A stretch of DNA of 64,000 nt from Acidobacteriota bacterium. GTDB taxonomy: Bacteria; Acidobacteriota; Thermoanaerobaculia; Multivoradales; JBCCEF01. The stretch is from the NCBI GenBank assembly GCA_039028635.1, contig JBCCHV010000007.1, positions 1 to 64,000 on the forward strand, in the 5' to 3' direction. This document shows, in pieces, positions 49,150 through 57,142 of the stretch. Position 1 is the stretch's first letter. Every line of letters begins with the position of its first letter. A model generated the notes under the pieces. It saw only the letters and a list, made by a program, of their open reading frames with translations. It ran no database searches and had not been told where the DNA came from. The position numbers and the translations under genes are program-made.

Positions 49150-49614
49150 TCAATCCTCTTCCGCCTTCGCGTAGCCTGGCTGCTGGCGCTTGACCCTAGA
49201 CTCGGATCCTTCCGCTCCTGATTCCGTGCTCTCTGGACTGAGAATCGACATTCCGGCAATGTGGCGGACAACAGCCGCCGCCAGCTCGTCCATCGGATTC
49301 TGAAGATCAAACGCCCACGGAGCCTTCCCGGACGAATCAGCCGGCGTGCTGCGAAGCTCCTTCAGCACTTCAGTGGTTTCCGGTTGGCGCCCAGTGTGGC
49401 CCATCGCGACCGCAAGGTCAAGCAAGTCCGCGTCTAGCGCTTCTAACAGCGCAACCAAGCGCGGAAGGGGAGGGACCGATGGCCCTTTTTCGTACTGCTT
49501 TACGGACGATTGGGATACTCCTAGCCTTTCGGCTAACTCCGCTTGGCTCAGGCGTCTGTCGTCGCGAAGCTTTCGCAGGTAGTCGCGGAACGCCTTGAGG
49601 GTGATCTCGTCCAT
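49150..49614 (-). CDS. XRE-family HTH regulator
   Basis: A 154-residue protein. RRLSQAELAERLGVSQSSVKQYEKG (about 19-43) is a Cro/CI-type helix-turn-helix. The C-terminal half is helical and could contact the TPR protein encoded just downstream. It is divergent from the Cro-like gene at 49731. TATAGT (reverse of 49629-49634) is about 14 bases before its ATG, so the leader is very short. Confidence 0.8.
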   Translation of the reverse strand: MDEITLKAFRDYLRKLRDDRRLSQAELAERLGVSQSSVKQYEKGPSVPPLPRLVALLEALDADLLDLAVAMGHTGRQPETTEVLKELRSTPADSSGKAPWAFDLQNPMDELAAAVVRHIAGMSILSPESTESGAEGSESRVKRQQPGYAKAEED

Positions 49615-49628
49615 TTGGGATTAATCCT

Positions 49629-49723
49629 ACTATACAAGATAGCAGAACCACCAGATTTCAGCCAGTTGGCTATCTAAGTTGCCTGGTTAGTACCTTGACA
49701 CGCCTTTTTTGAGTATCTATACT
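49629..49723. promoter_or_regulatory. Divergent promoter region between XRE and Cro-like genes
   Basis: Rightward: TTGACA (49695-49700), 17 bases, TATACT (49718-49723), ending 7 bases before ATG 49731, so leaderless. Leftward: TATAGT at 49634-49629. GATAGC (49638-49643) and GCTATC (49669-49674) form an inverted repeat between them. This is the second repressor/Cro-style switch in the window. Confidence 0.7.
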
Positions 49724-49730
49724 GACCATC

Positions 49731-49991
49731 ATGGTCAGCAAAAACACTGGATCGAGTATCAAGACGCGCTCTCGGGCCGCCATTCAGTTGGCAGAGTTCA
49801 TCCTTATGAAGGGATGGAAGTTTGAGCGGGCCGGCCAAGAGTTTGGCTGCTCCAAGGCGATGATCGCTCACCTGGTGAGCGGCCGCCACACGCCAGGTCT
49901 GGAGTTGGCGACCCGCATAGCCGACCAGGGAGGTCCCGCCGAGAGGCTGTGGTTCAGCCTTCCTGCGCCCGACCCTAGGGAGGCCGCATGA
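49731..49991 (+). CDS. Cro-like HTH protein, first gene of early operon
   Basis: An 86-residue protein. WKFERAGQEFGCSKAMIAHLVSGRHTPGLELATRI is a Cro/CI-type HTH. It is transcribed from a consensus promoter with no leader, divergent to the XRE repressor-like gene. The stop overlaps ATG 49988, and the early operon continues to at least 52245. Confidence 0.7.
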   Translation: MVSKNTGSSIKTRSRAAIQLAEFILMKGWKFERAGQEFGCSKAMIAHLVSGRHTPGLELATRIADQGGPAERLWFSLPAPDPREAA

Positions 49992-50470
49992 GCCTCCCGG
50001 CCTGCGCCTCCCTCGACTGGCTCCGCGCCCACTCCCTGACGCCAGGCGCCATCTGCCAGGCCTGCGCAACCAACGTCGGCGTCTACGAGGTCGACCTCAA
50101 GAGCTCGACCGTGAGCGCGTGTGAGGACTGCTGGCCCGAGATCGCAGCCGACCGTCCTCGCCCGCGCCGCCCCCAGCGCTCCGAGCGCATCACCGACCTC
50201 ACTGCCGCCCTCGCCGAGGCCAACGGCGTCGAGCCTCCGCCGCGTCGGCGGAAGTTCAGCGTCCAATGCTCCGCCCAGGACTGCGGCACGGTCATCGGCG
50301 GCTTTCCGTCCGCAGAGCCGCAGAGCGCCGTCCTCGCGCGCCATGGCTGGGCAACAGAGCCCGACGGCTCCTACTACTGCCCGCAACACGCAAAACCAGC
50401 CGCCCCTCTGCAGTTCCAGCGGTGGACGGCACCAGCCCCGGCGCCCAGCGCCGGAGGGGAGGTGGCATGA
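49988..50470 (+). CDS. Early protein with zinc sites
   Basis: A 160-residue protein. CQACATNVGVYE...ACEDCW forms a first Cys quartet and CSAQDCG...YYCPQH a second Cys/His site, with a basic Pro/Arg linker between. It may bind nucleic acid. Coupled at both ends. Confidence 0.55.
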   Translation: MSLPACASLDWLRAHSLTPGAICQACATNVGVYEVDLKSSTVSACEDCWPEIAADRPRPRRPQRSERITDLTAALAEANGVEPPPRRRKFSVQCSAQDCGTVIGGFPSAEPQSAVLARHGWATEPDGSYYCPQHAKPAAPLQFQRWTAPAPAPSAGGEVA

Positions 50471-50679
50471 GCAGCTCGCCGGAATATCGCCTAGTCGAGG
50501 CCTCAAGCGGTGACACTCTTTCGGAGCGAGTAACCGCCTTGATGGCTGAGGGGTGGATTCCCCACGGCTCCGTCCAGGTCCCTGTCGGGTTCGGCGCTGG
50601 CTTTACCTCATGGGTTGAGTTTGTCCAGCCGATGGTGCGCTTCGCTGCTGAGGCGGACGAGCAGGGAGGTGCCGCATGA
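50467..50679 (+). CDS. DUF1737-like protein
   Basis: A 70-residue protein. YRLVEASSGDTLSERVTALMAEGWIPHGSVQV matches the small DUF1737 fold (strand, helix, GW..HG strand). Overlapping start and stop. Function unknown. Confidence 0.6.
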   Translation: MSSSPEYRLVEASSGDTLSERVTALMAEGWIPHGSVQVPVGFGAGFTSWVEFVQPMVRFAAEADEQGGAA

Positions 50680-51173
50680 GCTTCGGCGGCCGCAACCTCA
50701 TCACCCTTGAGGGGTGGATCCCTGCCGACGAGCGCTTGCCTGATCGCGGGGCCCACGTCCTGGTCACCGTCGTGGACCGCGACGGTCGGATGTGGACCGA
50801 TACCGGCTGGTGGCCCAAGGACTGGCAGCGCTGGGTTGACCCTCTGGGGCACGACCTCTGCGACGGCGACACCACGGTGCTCGCCTGGATGCAGGCGCCC
50901 GAGCCGGCGAAGCTCGAACTGCCCTGGTTCGATGCGCCGGTCCGGATATACCTCCGACGCGGCGAGCTGACGATTTCTCGGCATGGTGAGACCCTTGGGC
51001 ACCTTCCGGCTCGGCTCGCCAGCCCGGAGGCGATGCAGTTCGTCGGCGACCTCGGCGTCCTCGACGACGACCAGGCCCGCGAGGCGATCGCTCACTACGC
51101 CGAGACGGGTCAGTACTCCCTGTTCTTGGCTGACCTCCTGGCGGATCGGTGCGCCGAGCAGGAGGTCGCATGA
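50676..51173 (+). CDS. DUF551-like protein with C-terminal extension
   Basis: A 165-residue protein. WIPADERLPDRGAHVLVTVVDRDG...VLAWMQAPEP is the DUF551 signature common in phage early regions. A second domain of about 80 residues (VRIYLRRGELTISRHGETLG onward) follows. Coupled on both sides. Confidence 0.65.
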   Translation: MSFGGRNLITLEGWIPADERLPDRGAHVLVTVVDRDGRMWTDTGWWPKDWQRWVDPLGHDLCDGDTTVLAWMQAPEPAKLELPWFDAPVRIYLRRGELTISRHGETLGHLPARLASPEAMQFVGDLGVLDDDQAREAIAHYAETGQYSLFLADLLADRCAEQEVA

Positions 51174-51286
51174 CGACCCTGCTCACCGCGGCCGGGTTTC
51201 TCGTCATCGCTTTGGGCGGGATGGCTGCTGGTTGCAGCCTCCTCGCTCCCGTCTCGGATCCCGAGGAGATCGGGGGTCGGCGATGA
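51170..51286 (+). CDS. 38-residue single-helix membrane peptide
   Basis: ATG 51170 overlaps the previous stop. Residues 3-22 (TLLTAAGFLVIALGGMAAGC) form a transmembrane helix. The stop overlaps ATG 51283. Small membrane peptides are frequent in phage early operons. Confidence 0.45.
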   Translation: MTTLLTAAGFLVIALGGMAAGCSLLAPVSDPEEIGGRR

Positions 51287-51498
51287 TCAAGGACGTCGTC
51301 CACGTCCCGGTTTTTCGCAGCAAGACGGAAGGTCGCTATGCCTTCTTGGAGGGCGTGAGCTATCGCCGGGACGCCTCGCAGGCCGCCGTGCGTCGGTATC
51401 TGTCCGGCGTGAGCAAGGCCTGGAAGGACGGCAACTCCTTTATCGGCATCAAGGCCTTCGAGCTGCGCGAGCTCCCGCTCGACGAGGCGTCGGCATGA
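51283..51498 (+). CDS. Small early protein
   Basis: A 71-residue basic protein (VFRSKTEGRYAFLEGVSYRR). It is coupled at both ends, with no family recognised. Confidence 0.5.
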   Translation: MIKDVVHVPVFRSKTEGRYAFLEGVSYRRDASQAAVRRYLSGVSKAWKDGNSFIGIKAFELRELPLDEASA

Positions 51499-51677
51499 GC
51501 CCTCTCGGCTGGTTCCTCCTGGCCGCCACTTGCGCGCTTGGCATCCCGGTCGGGGTTCTGGTCGACGCCCCCGTGGTCACTCCGGTACTGCTGATCTTCG
51601 GATCGGCCGGCGCGGTCGCCTTCCTTGGTCGCGGCCAGCAGGCCCGGGCTCGCCGGCGGGATCGGGGGCGGCGATGA
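51495..51677 (+). CDS. Small two-helix membrane protein
   Basis: A 60-residue protein with two hydrophobic helices (LGWFLLAATCALGIPVGVLV and VVTPVLLIFGSAGAVAFLG) and an Arg-rich C-terminus. Coupled starts and stops. Confidence 0.5.
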   Translation: MSPLGWFLLAATCALGIPVGVLVDAPVVTPVLLIFGSAGAVAFLGRGQQARARRRDRGRR

Positions 51678-51931
51678 GCGAGCACTTCCCGACGGTCGAC
51701 ACCTTCCGCGAACTTCGTGCCGCCCTGCGCAACCTTGAGGACAGGTTCACAAGCCTCTACACCGACACGGGCGACGTTTCGGTTCGAGCGGCCGCGTCCT
51801 TGTGCGCCCTGACGGTTGCCTGTCTGCATTCGCCGGCCTTGGCGGAGGCGTCTCTGCGCCAGCTCGGCCAGGTGATCGAGCAGGCTTCCGATGCCTCGGA
51901 GCCTGAGGCGGCCGAGGGGGCGATCCACTGA
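51674..51931 (+). CDS. Small early protein
   Basis: An 85-residue helical acidic protein (FRELRAALRNLEDRFTSLY). No family recognised. ATG 51674 overlaps the previous stop. Confidence 0.5.
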   Translation: MSEHFPTVDTFRELRAALRNLEDRFTSLYTDTGDVSVRAAASLCALTVACLHSPALAEASLRQLGQVIEQASDASEPEAAEGAIH

Positions 51932-52245
51932 TGACGGTCTTCCGCGTCCGCCTCGACATGCCCCGCGTCAAGCGCCACGCCGGCCTCCTGCTGGCCTGCC
52001 TGCTGCAGGGCAGTCGAGCCCGGGTCTGCTCGCAATGGGATCTACGGGCCGAGCTCGCCAAGGCCGAAGTCGCGTATCCCGCCGTGCCCTCGGTTGAGGG
52101 CCGGGACTACCTGGTCGAGCACGGCCTTCTGGTGCGCGTCCCGATGGCCGGGACCGAGTACTACCGTCTCAACCTCGATCGCCTCGACGAGGCTCGCGGC
52201 TTGGTCGGCGAGGTCCTCGCCTACGAGCTTCGGAGGGCCTCCTGA
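51931..52245 (+). CDS. Winged-helix-like early protein, last before terminator
   Basis: A 104-residue protein. HAGLLLACLLQGSRARVCSQWDLRAELAKAEV and DYLVEHGLLVRVPMAGTEYYRL resemble a winged helix: helices followed by a two-strand wing. ATG 51931 shares one base with the previous stop. A terminator follows 100 bases later. Confidence 0.5.
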   Translation: MTVFRVRLDMPRVKRHAGLLLACLLQGSRARVCSQWDLRAELAKAEVAYPAVPSVEGRDYLVEHGLLVRVPMAGTEYYRLNLDRLDEARGLVGEVLAYELRRAS

Positions 52246-52346
52246 TGTCCTTCGCCGCCCCTGCCTTGCTGGCTGCTCCGTGCCTCGGCTCCGTGCCGGT
52301 GCAGGGAGGAGTCCGTCAGGCGGTGGGCTCCCCCTCGATGTCCCAC

Positions 52347-52392
52347 GGGCGCCCGGTACCTGTTCTCGAGTCGGCCGGGCGCCCTCTTTTTT
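52347..52392 (+). terminator. Rho-independent terminator
   Basis: GGGCGCCCGG (52347-52356) pairs perfectly with CCGGGCGCCC (52375-52384), followed by TCTTTTTT. It ends the early operon 49731-52245. Confidence 0.85.
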
Positions 52393-52712
52393 CGCTCTGC
52401 GCGTCTGCGCCGAGCCTCCAGGACCACTGCAGCACCCCCTCAGTAGTCCTCAGCCCGGAGCCTCCGGGCGTCACTGATCGCCCCGCTCGGGGCAGTTCCA
52501 CCTGTCTTGGATGTTCGGCGGAGCCGCGTGAGCTCCGTCTAGGTAGTGACCCCCTCTGCGCGGGGGGGCTGACAACGACACTTGAATCGTTACCCCTTTC
52601 CCGGCTGGCGCAGCGGCCGGGATCCACTTCGACCGCCTCATCGCTGGATGCCCTGTGTTTCGCCTTGCCGGCGAGGCACAGGGGATTCCGCGGCGATGCG
52701 GTCTCCTCTCTT

Positions 52713-52747
52713 GGCCCCTGCCATGCGCAGCGCAGGGGCCTCTTTTT
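52713..52747 (+). terminator. Rho-independent terminator
   Basis: GGCCCCTG (52713-52720) pairs with CAGGGGCC (52733-52740) and is followed by TCTTTTT. With the terminator at 52347 it brackets about 320 bases of structured non-coding sequence. Confidence 0.8.
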
Positions 52748-52887
52748 CCACTTCGCGGCTCCGCACGAGCCGCATGACCTGACTTTCGAAGGCCAAGGCC
52801 TCGGCCGGTGCGGCGGCCCTGTAGCCATCAACTAAACGGGGCCCGGTGAGCTGCCACTCGCCGAGCCCCAACGATCACGGAGGAATC

Positions 52888-53730
52888 ATGACCATCGCAA
52901 GCATCAACTCCCCGCAATCTACCGCCGACGATAGCAAGGCAACCCTCAACGTGTACCAGCGCCTGCTGGCCGTGATGGACGCCGTCGGCGGGCTCGGCAA
53001 GTCTGGCACCGCCGACGGGTCCGTCGGCGGATACCGCTTTCACCGGATCGACGACATCGAGGGCGCGCTGCGGCCCGCCCTCGTCGAGAACGGCCTGGCG
53101 ATGATGCCTCGGGTCACCTCGCACACCCTTGAGGCCCAGGAGTTCGTCAACGGACGCGGCGACCGGAAGGTGCAGTGGGTGGCCAACCTCCAGGTCGAGG
53201 TCGAGGTCACCAACGTCGACGACCCAGTCGATTCTGTCGTCTTCAGCACCGTCGGCCACGGCATCGACTCCGGAGACAAGGCCTTCGGCAAGGCCCTCTC
53301 TTACGCGCTCAAGATGTGGCTCCTTTCGGCCCTCCACCTGCGCGGCGGAGAGGACAACGAGGCCGACGACCACGGCGACCGACCGACGCCGGCACCGAAT
53401 CTTTCGATCGTCGATCGCAAGAGCGCCCTCGCCTGGCGCCCCGCCTTCTCGGGGCCCCAGGGCCAGAAATTCCGGATCAATGAAAAGAAGGTCGGCCAGG
53501 TATGGCAGGTCGCGGAGTCCAAGGGTTGGACCAAGCGCCAGGTCCATGACTGGTGCATCAAGGTTCTGGGGTGCAGTCTCCCCGAGACGTCGTTCAAGTA
53601 CTTCGTGGATCTACGGCAGATCTTCGACCTCACGACGCCCGCCGACTGGTCCCTCGCCGAGCCGCCCCAGCAGCAGGCACCGCCGCCGGCAGGGCCCGAC
53701 TCCGAAGACATCCCCGGGATGGACGACTGA
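52888..53730 (+). CDS. ERF-family single-strand annealing protein
   Basis: A 280-residue recombinase. NVYQRLLAVMDAVGGLGKSG, GGYRFHRIDDIEGALRPAL and VFSTVGHGIDSGDKAFGKALSYALK are ERF/Rad52-type annealase features; the Pro-rich C-terminal tail ends acidic. ATG 52888 follows GGAGGAAT; a longer 52846 start is unlikely. It anneals ssDNA during phage recombination, together with SSB (6896) and the SbcC-like ATPase encoded next. Confidence 0.88.
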   Translation: MTIASINSPQSTADDSKATLNVYQRLLAVMDAVGGLGKSGTADGSVGGYRFHRIDDIEGALRPALVENGLAMMPRVTSHTLEAQEFVNGRGDRKVQWVANLQVEVEVTNVDDPVDSVVFSTVGHGIDSGDKAFGKALSYALKMWLLSALHLRGGEDNEADDHGDRPTPAPNLSIVDRKSALAWRPAFSGPQGQKFRINEKKVGQVWQVAESKGWTKRQVHDWCIKVLGCSLPETSFKYFVDLRQIFDLTTPADWSLAEPPQQQAPPPAGPDSEDIPGMDD

Positions 53731-53733
53731 GCC

Positions 53734-55161
53734 ATGCCCGAGAACGTCAAGGAGTTCGCGATCACCAACGTGGGGGCCGTTGGCTCCCTCGACATCAAGC
53801 TGCGGCCCGGCGTGACTGTCCTCCGCGGCCCCAACGGCGCCGGGAAGACCACGGCCATCAAGGCGATCACCCGTGCCAGCGGCGGCGGCGGCTCGCTGGA
53901 GCCGAAGCGCGGCGCGAAGGCCGGATCCGTGCGAGGGCCTGGCGTGGTCCTCTCGATCGGGAAGAAAGTCACTTCCACCGGCGATCCCGTCGTCTCCCTC
54001 GGCGACTACGGCGAGCTTGCCGCCCTCATCGACCCCAAGCGCAAGGGCAAGGAGGCGGCCGCGAAGCGCCGCCTGGAAGCCCTTCTGAACCTGGTGCCCG
54101 TCGAGGTTACCGACGATCTATTCCTCGAGCTTGCGGCCGGTGACGAGGAGGTAGCGGGCGGCGCCGAGTTCCGGGGCGCCTCGCTGGATCTCCTGGCGGC
54201 TGCGGAGCTGATCCGGCGCACGGCCAATGCTGTCGCCAAGGACCACGAGACCCGCCGTGACCAAGCGGACGGCGCCGCGGCGGCCGCCCGTGAACGCCTG
54301 GAGACCTATGACACCTCCTCAGTGGACAAGGCCAAGAGCTCCGTCGAGGAGCTGCAGGAGGTCGCCAGGACGGCCGTCAGAGATTTGACCCGCACTCGCG
54401 ACCGACGGGAGGCCTTCGAAACGCTCCAGGCCAGGCGTCTTGAGATCCAGGCATCGCTGGGAGCGCGCCCCGAGTACGAGCCAGTGCGGGAGCTCTACAA
54501 GGAGCAGAAGGCGCTCGTCGCTGCGCTCAAGGAAGAGCTCCGCCAGGCGGAGATCGAGGAGGCCCGGCTGCTCGCTGCCGGCAATGAGCTGCACAAGCAG
54601 CTCCTCGAATGGACCGAGCGGAAGAAGGTGCTCGACGCCCCGATCGAAGGCACCACCGCCGAAGACGTCGAGGCCGCCGAGGAGGCGGCGCGGCAAGCGG
54701 AAGAAGACGTGCAGGTCGCCCGGGAGGCGTCCGAGATCCAGGGTCTCCGCTTCGAGATCGAGGAGGCGGAGAAGGGCAAAGAGGCCTCCGCGGAGCGGGC
54801 CGCCGCCCTTCGCTCGATCGCGCAAAGCGTCTGGGCCCGCATCGCTGACGCGTTGGAGTCCTCGACCGACCTTCCGGAAGGCCTCCTGATCGACGATGGA
54901 GCCCTCTGCTACGTCAAGCCCGGCACGGGCGAAATGGTGGCCTTCGACGAGCTTTCCCTCGGCCAGCGGACTCGCCTGGCTCTCGAGGTCGCCCTGGCTG
55001 CCGGCGATGGCGACGTCCTTCCGCTGGACCCCGGCTTCTGGGCGGCCTTGCAGCCAGAACGTCAGCGCGAGATCGCCACGGCTGCCGCCGAGCGCGGCGC
55101 CTACCTCTTGACCGAAGCTCCGGCGGACGAGCCGGGCATCCGAGAGGAGCACATCGCATGA
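53734..55161 (+). CDS. SbcC/Rad50-like ATPase
   Basis: A 475-residue ABC-type ATPase with Walker A GPNGAGKTT (about 32-40), a long coiled coil (about 200-370) and signature FDELSLGQRTRLALE (about 405-419). At the Walker B, GDVLPLDPGFW keeps the Asp but has Pro where the catalytic Glu is expected. No nuclease partner of the SbcD type is seen. Paired with ERF, it may load or regulate recombination rather than hydrolyse ATP normally. Confidence 0.8.
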   Translation: MPENVKEFAITNVGAVGSLDIKLRPGVTVLRGPNGAGKTTAIKAITRASGGGGSLEPKRGAKAGSVRGPGVVLSIGKKVTSTGDPVVSLGDYGELAALIDPKRKGKEAAAKRRLEALLNLVPVEVTDDLFLELAAGDEEVAGGAEFRGASLDLLAAAELIRRTANAVAKDHETRRDQADGAAAAARERLETYDTSSVDKAKSSVEELQEVARTAVRDLTRTRDRREAFETLQARRLEIQASLGARPEYEPVRELYKEQKALVAALKEELRQAEIEEARLLAAGNELHKQLLEWTERKKVLDAPIEGTTAEDVEAAEEAARQAEEDVQVAREASEIQGLRFEIEEAEKGKEASAERAAALRSIAQSVWARIADALESSTDLPEGLLIDDGALCYVKPGTGEMVAFDELSLGQRTRLALEVALAAGDGDVLPLDPGFWAALQPERQREIATAAAERGAYLLTEAPADEPGIREEHIA

Positions 55162-55565
55162 GGCGGCGCGCCCCTCACGCTGACCTGCCCGGCATCCCCG
55201 ACCTCGTCGAGGAGTTGGGCCGCCTCTCGGAAGAGCTCGATGAGGCGCTGCGCTTTCAACGATCCCGGGCGGAGCGCTGGGCTGAGTCCGAAAACGCCTA
55301 TCGCCTCGCCCGCGCCGCGGCGCAGCTCGAGGCCGTGGATGAGCTCCAGAAGGCCAAGGGCTGGGACCGGCCCACCGTCGACCAACAACGCGCCTGGGTG
55401 GACCTGCAGACGGAGAAGGAGCGGGTCGAGGCTCACCTGGCCGACAAGATGCTCGACGCGGCCCGGGAGGCGGTGCGCGCCCGCCGCGCGCAGCTCTCGG
55501 CGATGCAGTCCGTCGCCACAGCGGTACGCACTGAGATCGAGTTTGCGCGAGGGCAGGCAGCATGA
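55158..55565 (+). CDS. Hypothetical helical protein
   Basis: A 135-residue protein, mainly long charged helices (LVEELGRLSEELDEALRFQR, WVDLQTEKERVEAHL). Coupled to the ATPase stop and to ATG 55562. It may be an accessory of the recombination operon. Confidence 0.5.
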   Translation: MRRRAPHADLPGIPDLVEELGRLSEELDEALRFQRSRAERWAESENAYRLARAAAQLEAVDELQKAKGWDRPTVDQQRAWVDLQTEKERVEAHLADKMLDAAREAVRARRAQLSAMQSVATAVRTEIEFARGQAA

Positions 55566-56131
55566 CGGCCCGCGACCTCCCGATCCTGTTCAGCGCCCCG
55601 ATGGTCCGGGCCATCCTCGATGGCTCGAAGACCCAGACGCGGCGGCTGATCAAGGCTCCGGCGGGGGCCGAATGGCTCATGGACGAGCTTCCTGATGGGA
55701 CCCCGCTTCCGCTGCGTCAGATCGGCTGGGGCGAGTACCACCCAATTCAATGCCCTTACGGCGCTTCCGGCAATCGCCTGTGGGTCCGCGAGGAGTGGGG
55801 CACCATCTCGGTACTCGACCCATTGCCGCCTCGATCGATCGGGCGCCAGGCCCCGGTCCACTACAGGGCGGACGGCGCCGGCTCCGGACGCTGGCGCCGT
55901 GCCTTCCACATGCCTCGATGGGTATCCAGAATCACCCTGGAGGTGCTTGAGGTGTGCCCGGAGCGTCTCCAGAAGATCACCCAGGCCGACCTACACGCCG
56001 AGGGCTTCGACGAGCTCGGTGCCTTCGCTGGCGCCTGGGACGAGATCCACGGCCAGCACGGTCCAGAGTCCTGGGCCGGCGATCCCTGGGTCTGGGCGAT
56101 CCGCTTCCGCGTCGCGGAGGTGCGCCAGTGA
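55562..56131 (+). CDS. ASCH-like phage protein
   Basis: A 189-residue protein. ILFSAPMVRAILDGSKTQTRR is the well-known start of ASCH-type phage proteins, followed by GNRLWVREEWG, HMPRWVSRITLEVLEV and WVWAIRF. ASCH domains are thought to bind RNA or modified nucleosides. The stop overlaps GTG 56128. Confidence 0.75.
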   Translation: MTARDLPILFSAPMVRAILDGSKTQTRRLIKAPAGAEWLMDELPDGTPLPLRQIGWGEYHPIQCPYGASGNRLWVREEWGTISVLDPLPPRSIGRQAPVHYRADGAGSGRWRRAFHMPRWVSRITLEVLEVCPERLQKITQADLHAEGFDELGAFAGAWDEIHGQHGPESWAGDPWVWAIRFRVAEVRQ

Positions 56132-56556
56132 AGCGCCCCGGATTGGCTCGCCGCACCCCGCTCCGCCAGGGAAGGCCTCCCAAGCGCTCCGGCTGGATCA
56201 AGCGCGGTACCAAGGCCCTGGTCCGCCATGTCCGCCTCCGGGCGCGCAACCCTGAGCGGATGAAGCTTCGCAAGGAGGCCGCCTATGGCCCTGGTGGCGT
56301 ACAGGGTGCCTTCGTCCGCGAGCATGACTGCTGCGTTCCGGGCTGCTGGTGGCGCCCGATCCACGCCCACCACTACATCACCCGGGGAGCCGGCGGCAAC
56401 TGGCGCCACTTGGTCCCCCTCTGCTCCCGCCATCACGACGAGTTCCACGATCGCGGGCGGGAGACCTTCGCCCGCAATCACCGGGTCGACCTCGCTGAGG
56501 TCGCCCGCCAGATGGTCACTTCCGGGCCTTTGGCCTATCTCGAGGAGGTTGCATGA
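56128..56556 (+). CDS. HNH-type nuclease-like protein
   Basis: A 142-residue protein from GTG 56128. A basic N-terminus leads to CCVPGCWWRPIHAHHYITRG...WRHLVPLCSRHHDEFHDRG, a Cys/His zinc-bound HNH-like beta-beta-alpha core as in phage recombination nucleases (DUF968/NinG-like). It could resolve or nick recombination intermediates. Confidence 0.65.
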   Translation: MKRPGLARRTPLRQGRPPKRSGWIKRGTKALVRHVRLRARNPERMKLRKEAAYGPGGVQGAFVREHDCCVPGCWWRPIHAHHYITRGAGGNWRHLVPLCSRHHDEFHDRGRETFARNHRVDLAEVARQMVTSGPLAYLEEVA

Positions 56557-56927
56557 TCAGTTGGCACGACGAGGATCTAGGGGCGGTGATCGACTACCTC
56601 GTTCCCCTGGGGGCCTGCCGCACCGGGACTGGGACCTCATCGCTGGCTGTGTCCGAGATTCTTACCAACGGCCCCGATGGATTTGAGGCGGCCGGATATA
56701 TCTGGGAACTTCCGCCAGAGGGCGCCTGCTGGGACGTCCTTGGCCACCGCAAGGAATCGCGCATTATCGTGCGCGTGAGGGCTGCCATTGAGCGCTGTCC
56801 GTCTGGTGACTGGATTTACGACTCCTGCAAGCGGTTGACCTTTTGCGCCGACCGACTGGAGGATGTCGACGCCGAATGCCGCCGCCGGATCGCCGAGTTC
56901 CGCGCCGAGCAGGAGGCCGCGGCATGA
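56553..56927 (+). CDS. Hypothetical early protein
   Basis: A 124-residue protein starting at ATG 56553, coupled at both ends. AVIDYLVPLGACRTGTGTSS and RIIVRVRAAIERCPSGDWI show no known motif. Confidence 0.45.
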   Translation: MISWHDEDLGAVIDYLVPLGACRTGTGTSSLAVSEILTNGPDGFEAAGYIWELPPEGACWDVLGHRKESRIIVRVRAAIERCPSGDWIYDSCKRLTFCADRLEDVDAECRRRIAEFRAEQEAAA

Positions 56928-57142
56928 CTCGTTTCCTTCGCCGCCTCTGGCGCTCGATCAGCCCTCCCGCGCACGTCTCCCTCGACAACTGGCTCGAGTC
57001 GAGGGATGGGGAATATCCCTGGGTCGATTGCCCGGATTGCCGGGCTGTCGTTCGCGGCGCCCACAACTGCCCAGGGCCTCGCCCGGCGTCCGCTGACATC
57101 CCCAGCTTGCTGGACCACCAGCAGGGCGGGAGGGTGGCGTGA
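56924..57142 (+). CDS. Small zinc-knuckle protein
   Basis: A 72-residue protein; PWVDCPDCRAVVRGAHNCPG gives a CxxC-x8-C metal-binding pattern. Coupled start at ATG 56924. Confidence 0.5.
   Translation: MTRFLRRLWRSISPPAHVSLDNWLESRDGEYPWVDCPDCRAVVRGAHNCPGPRPASADIPSLLDHQQGGRVA

Larger units (their letters stand above)
52246..52887 (+). other. Non-coding, hairpin-rich region with two terminators
   Basis: A 196-codon ORF crosses it but reads through two terminators and many hairpins and has no motif, so I treat the region as non-coding. It holds terminators at 52347-52392 and 52713-52747. Further hairpins include GCCCGGA/TCCGGGC near 52455, CCCTGTG/CACAGGG (52651-52683) and GGGGC/GCCCC near 52840, the last just before the ERF gene. 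Between the terminators an untranslated RNA may be made. Confidence 0.6.

Noticed and set aside
52245-52835. 196-codon ORF MSFAAPALLAAPC...
   Set aside because: It reads through two terminator hairpins with T-runs and many inverted repeats, has no recognisable motif, and its composition reflects structured non-coding DNA.
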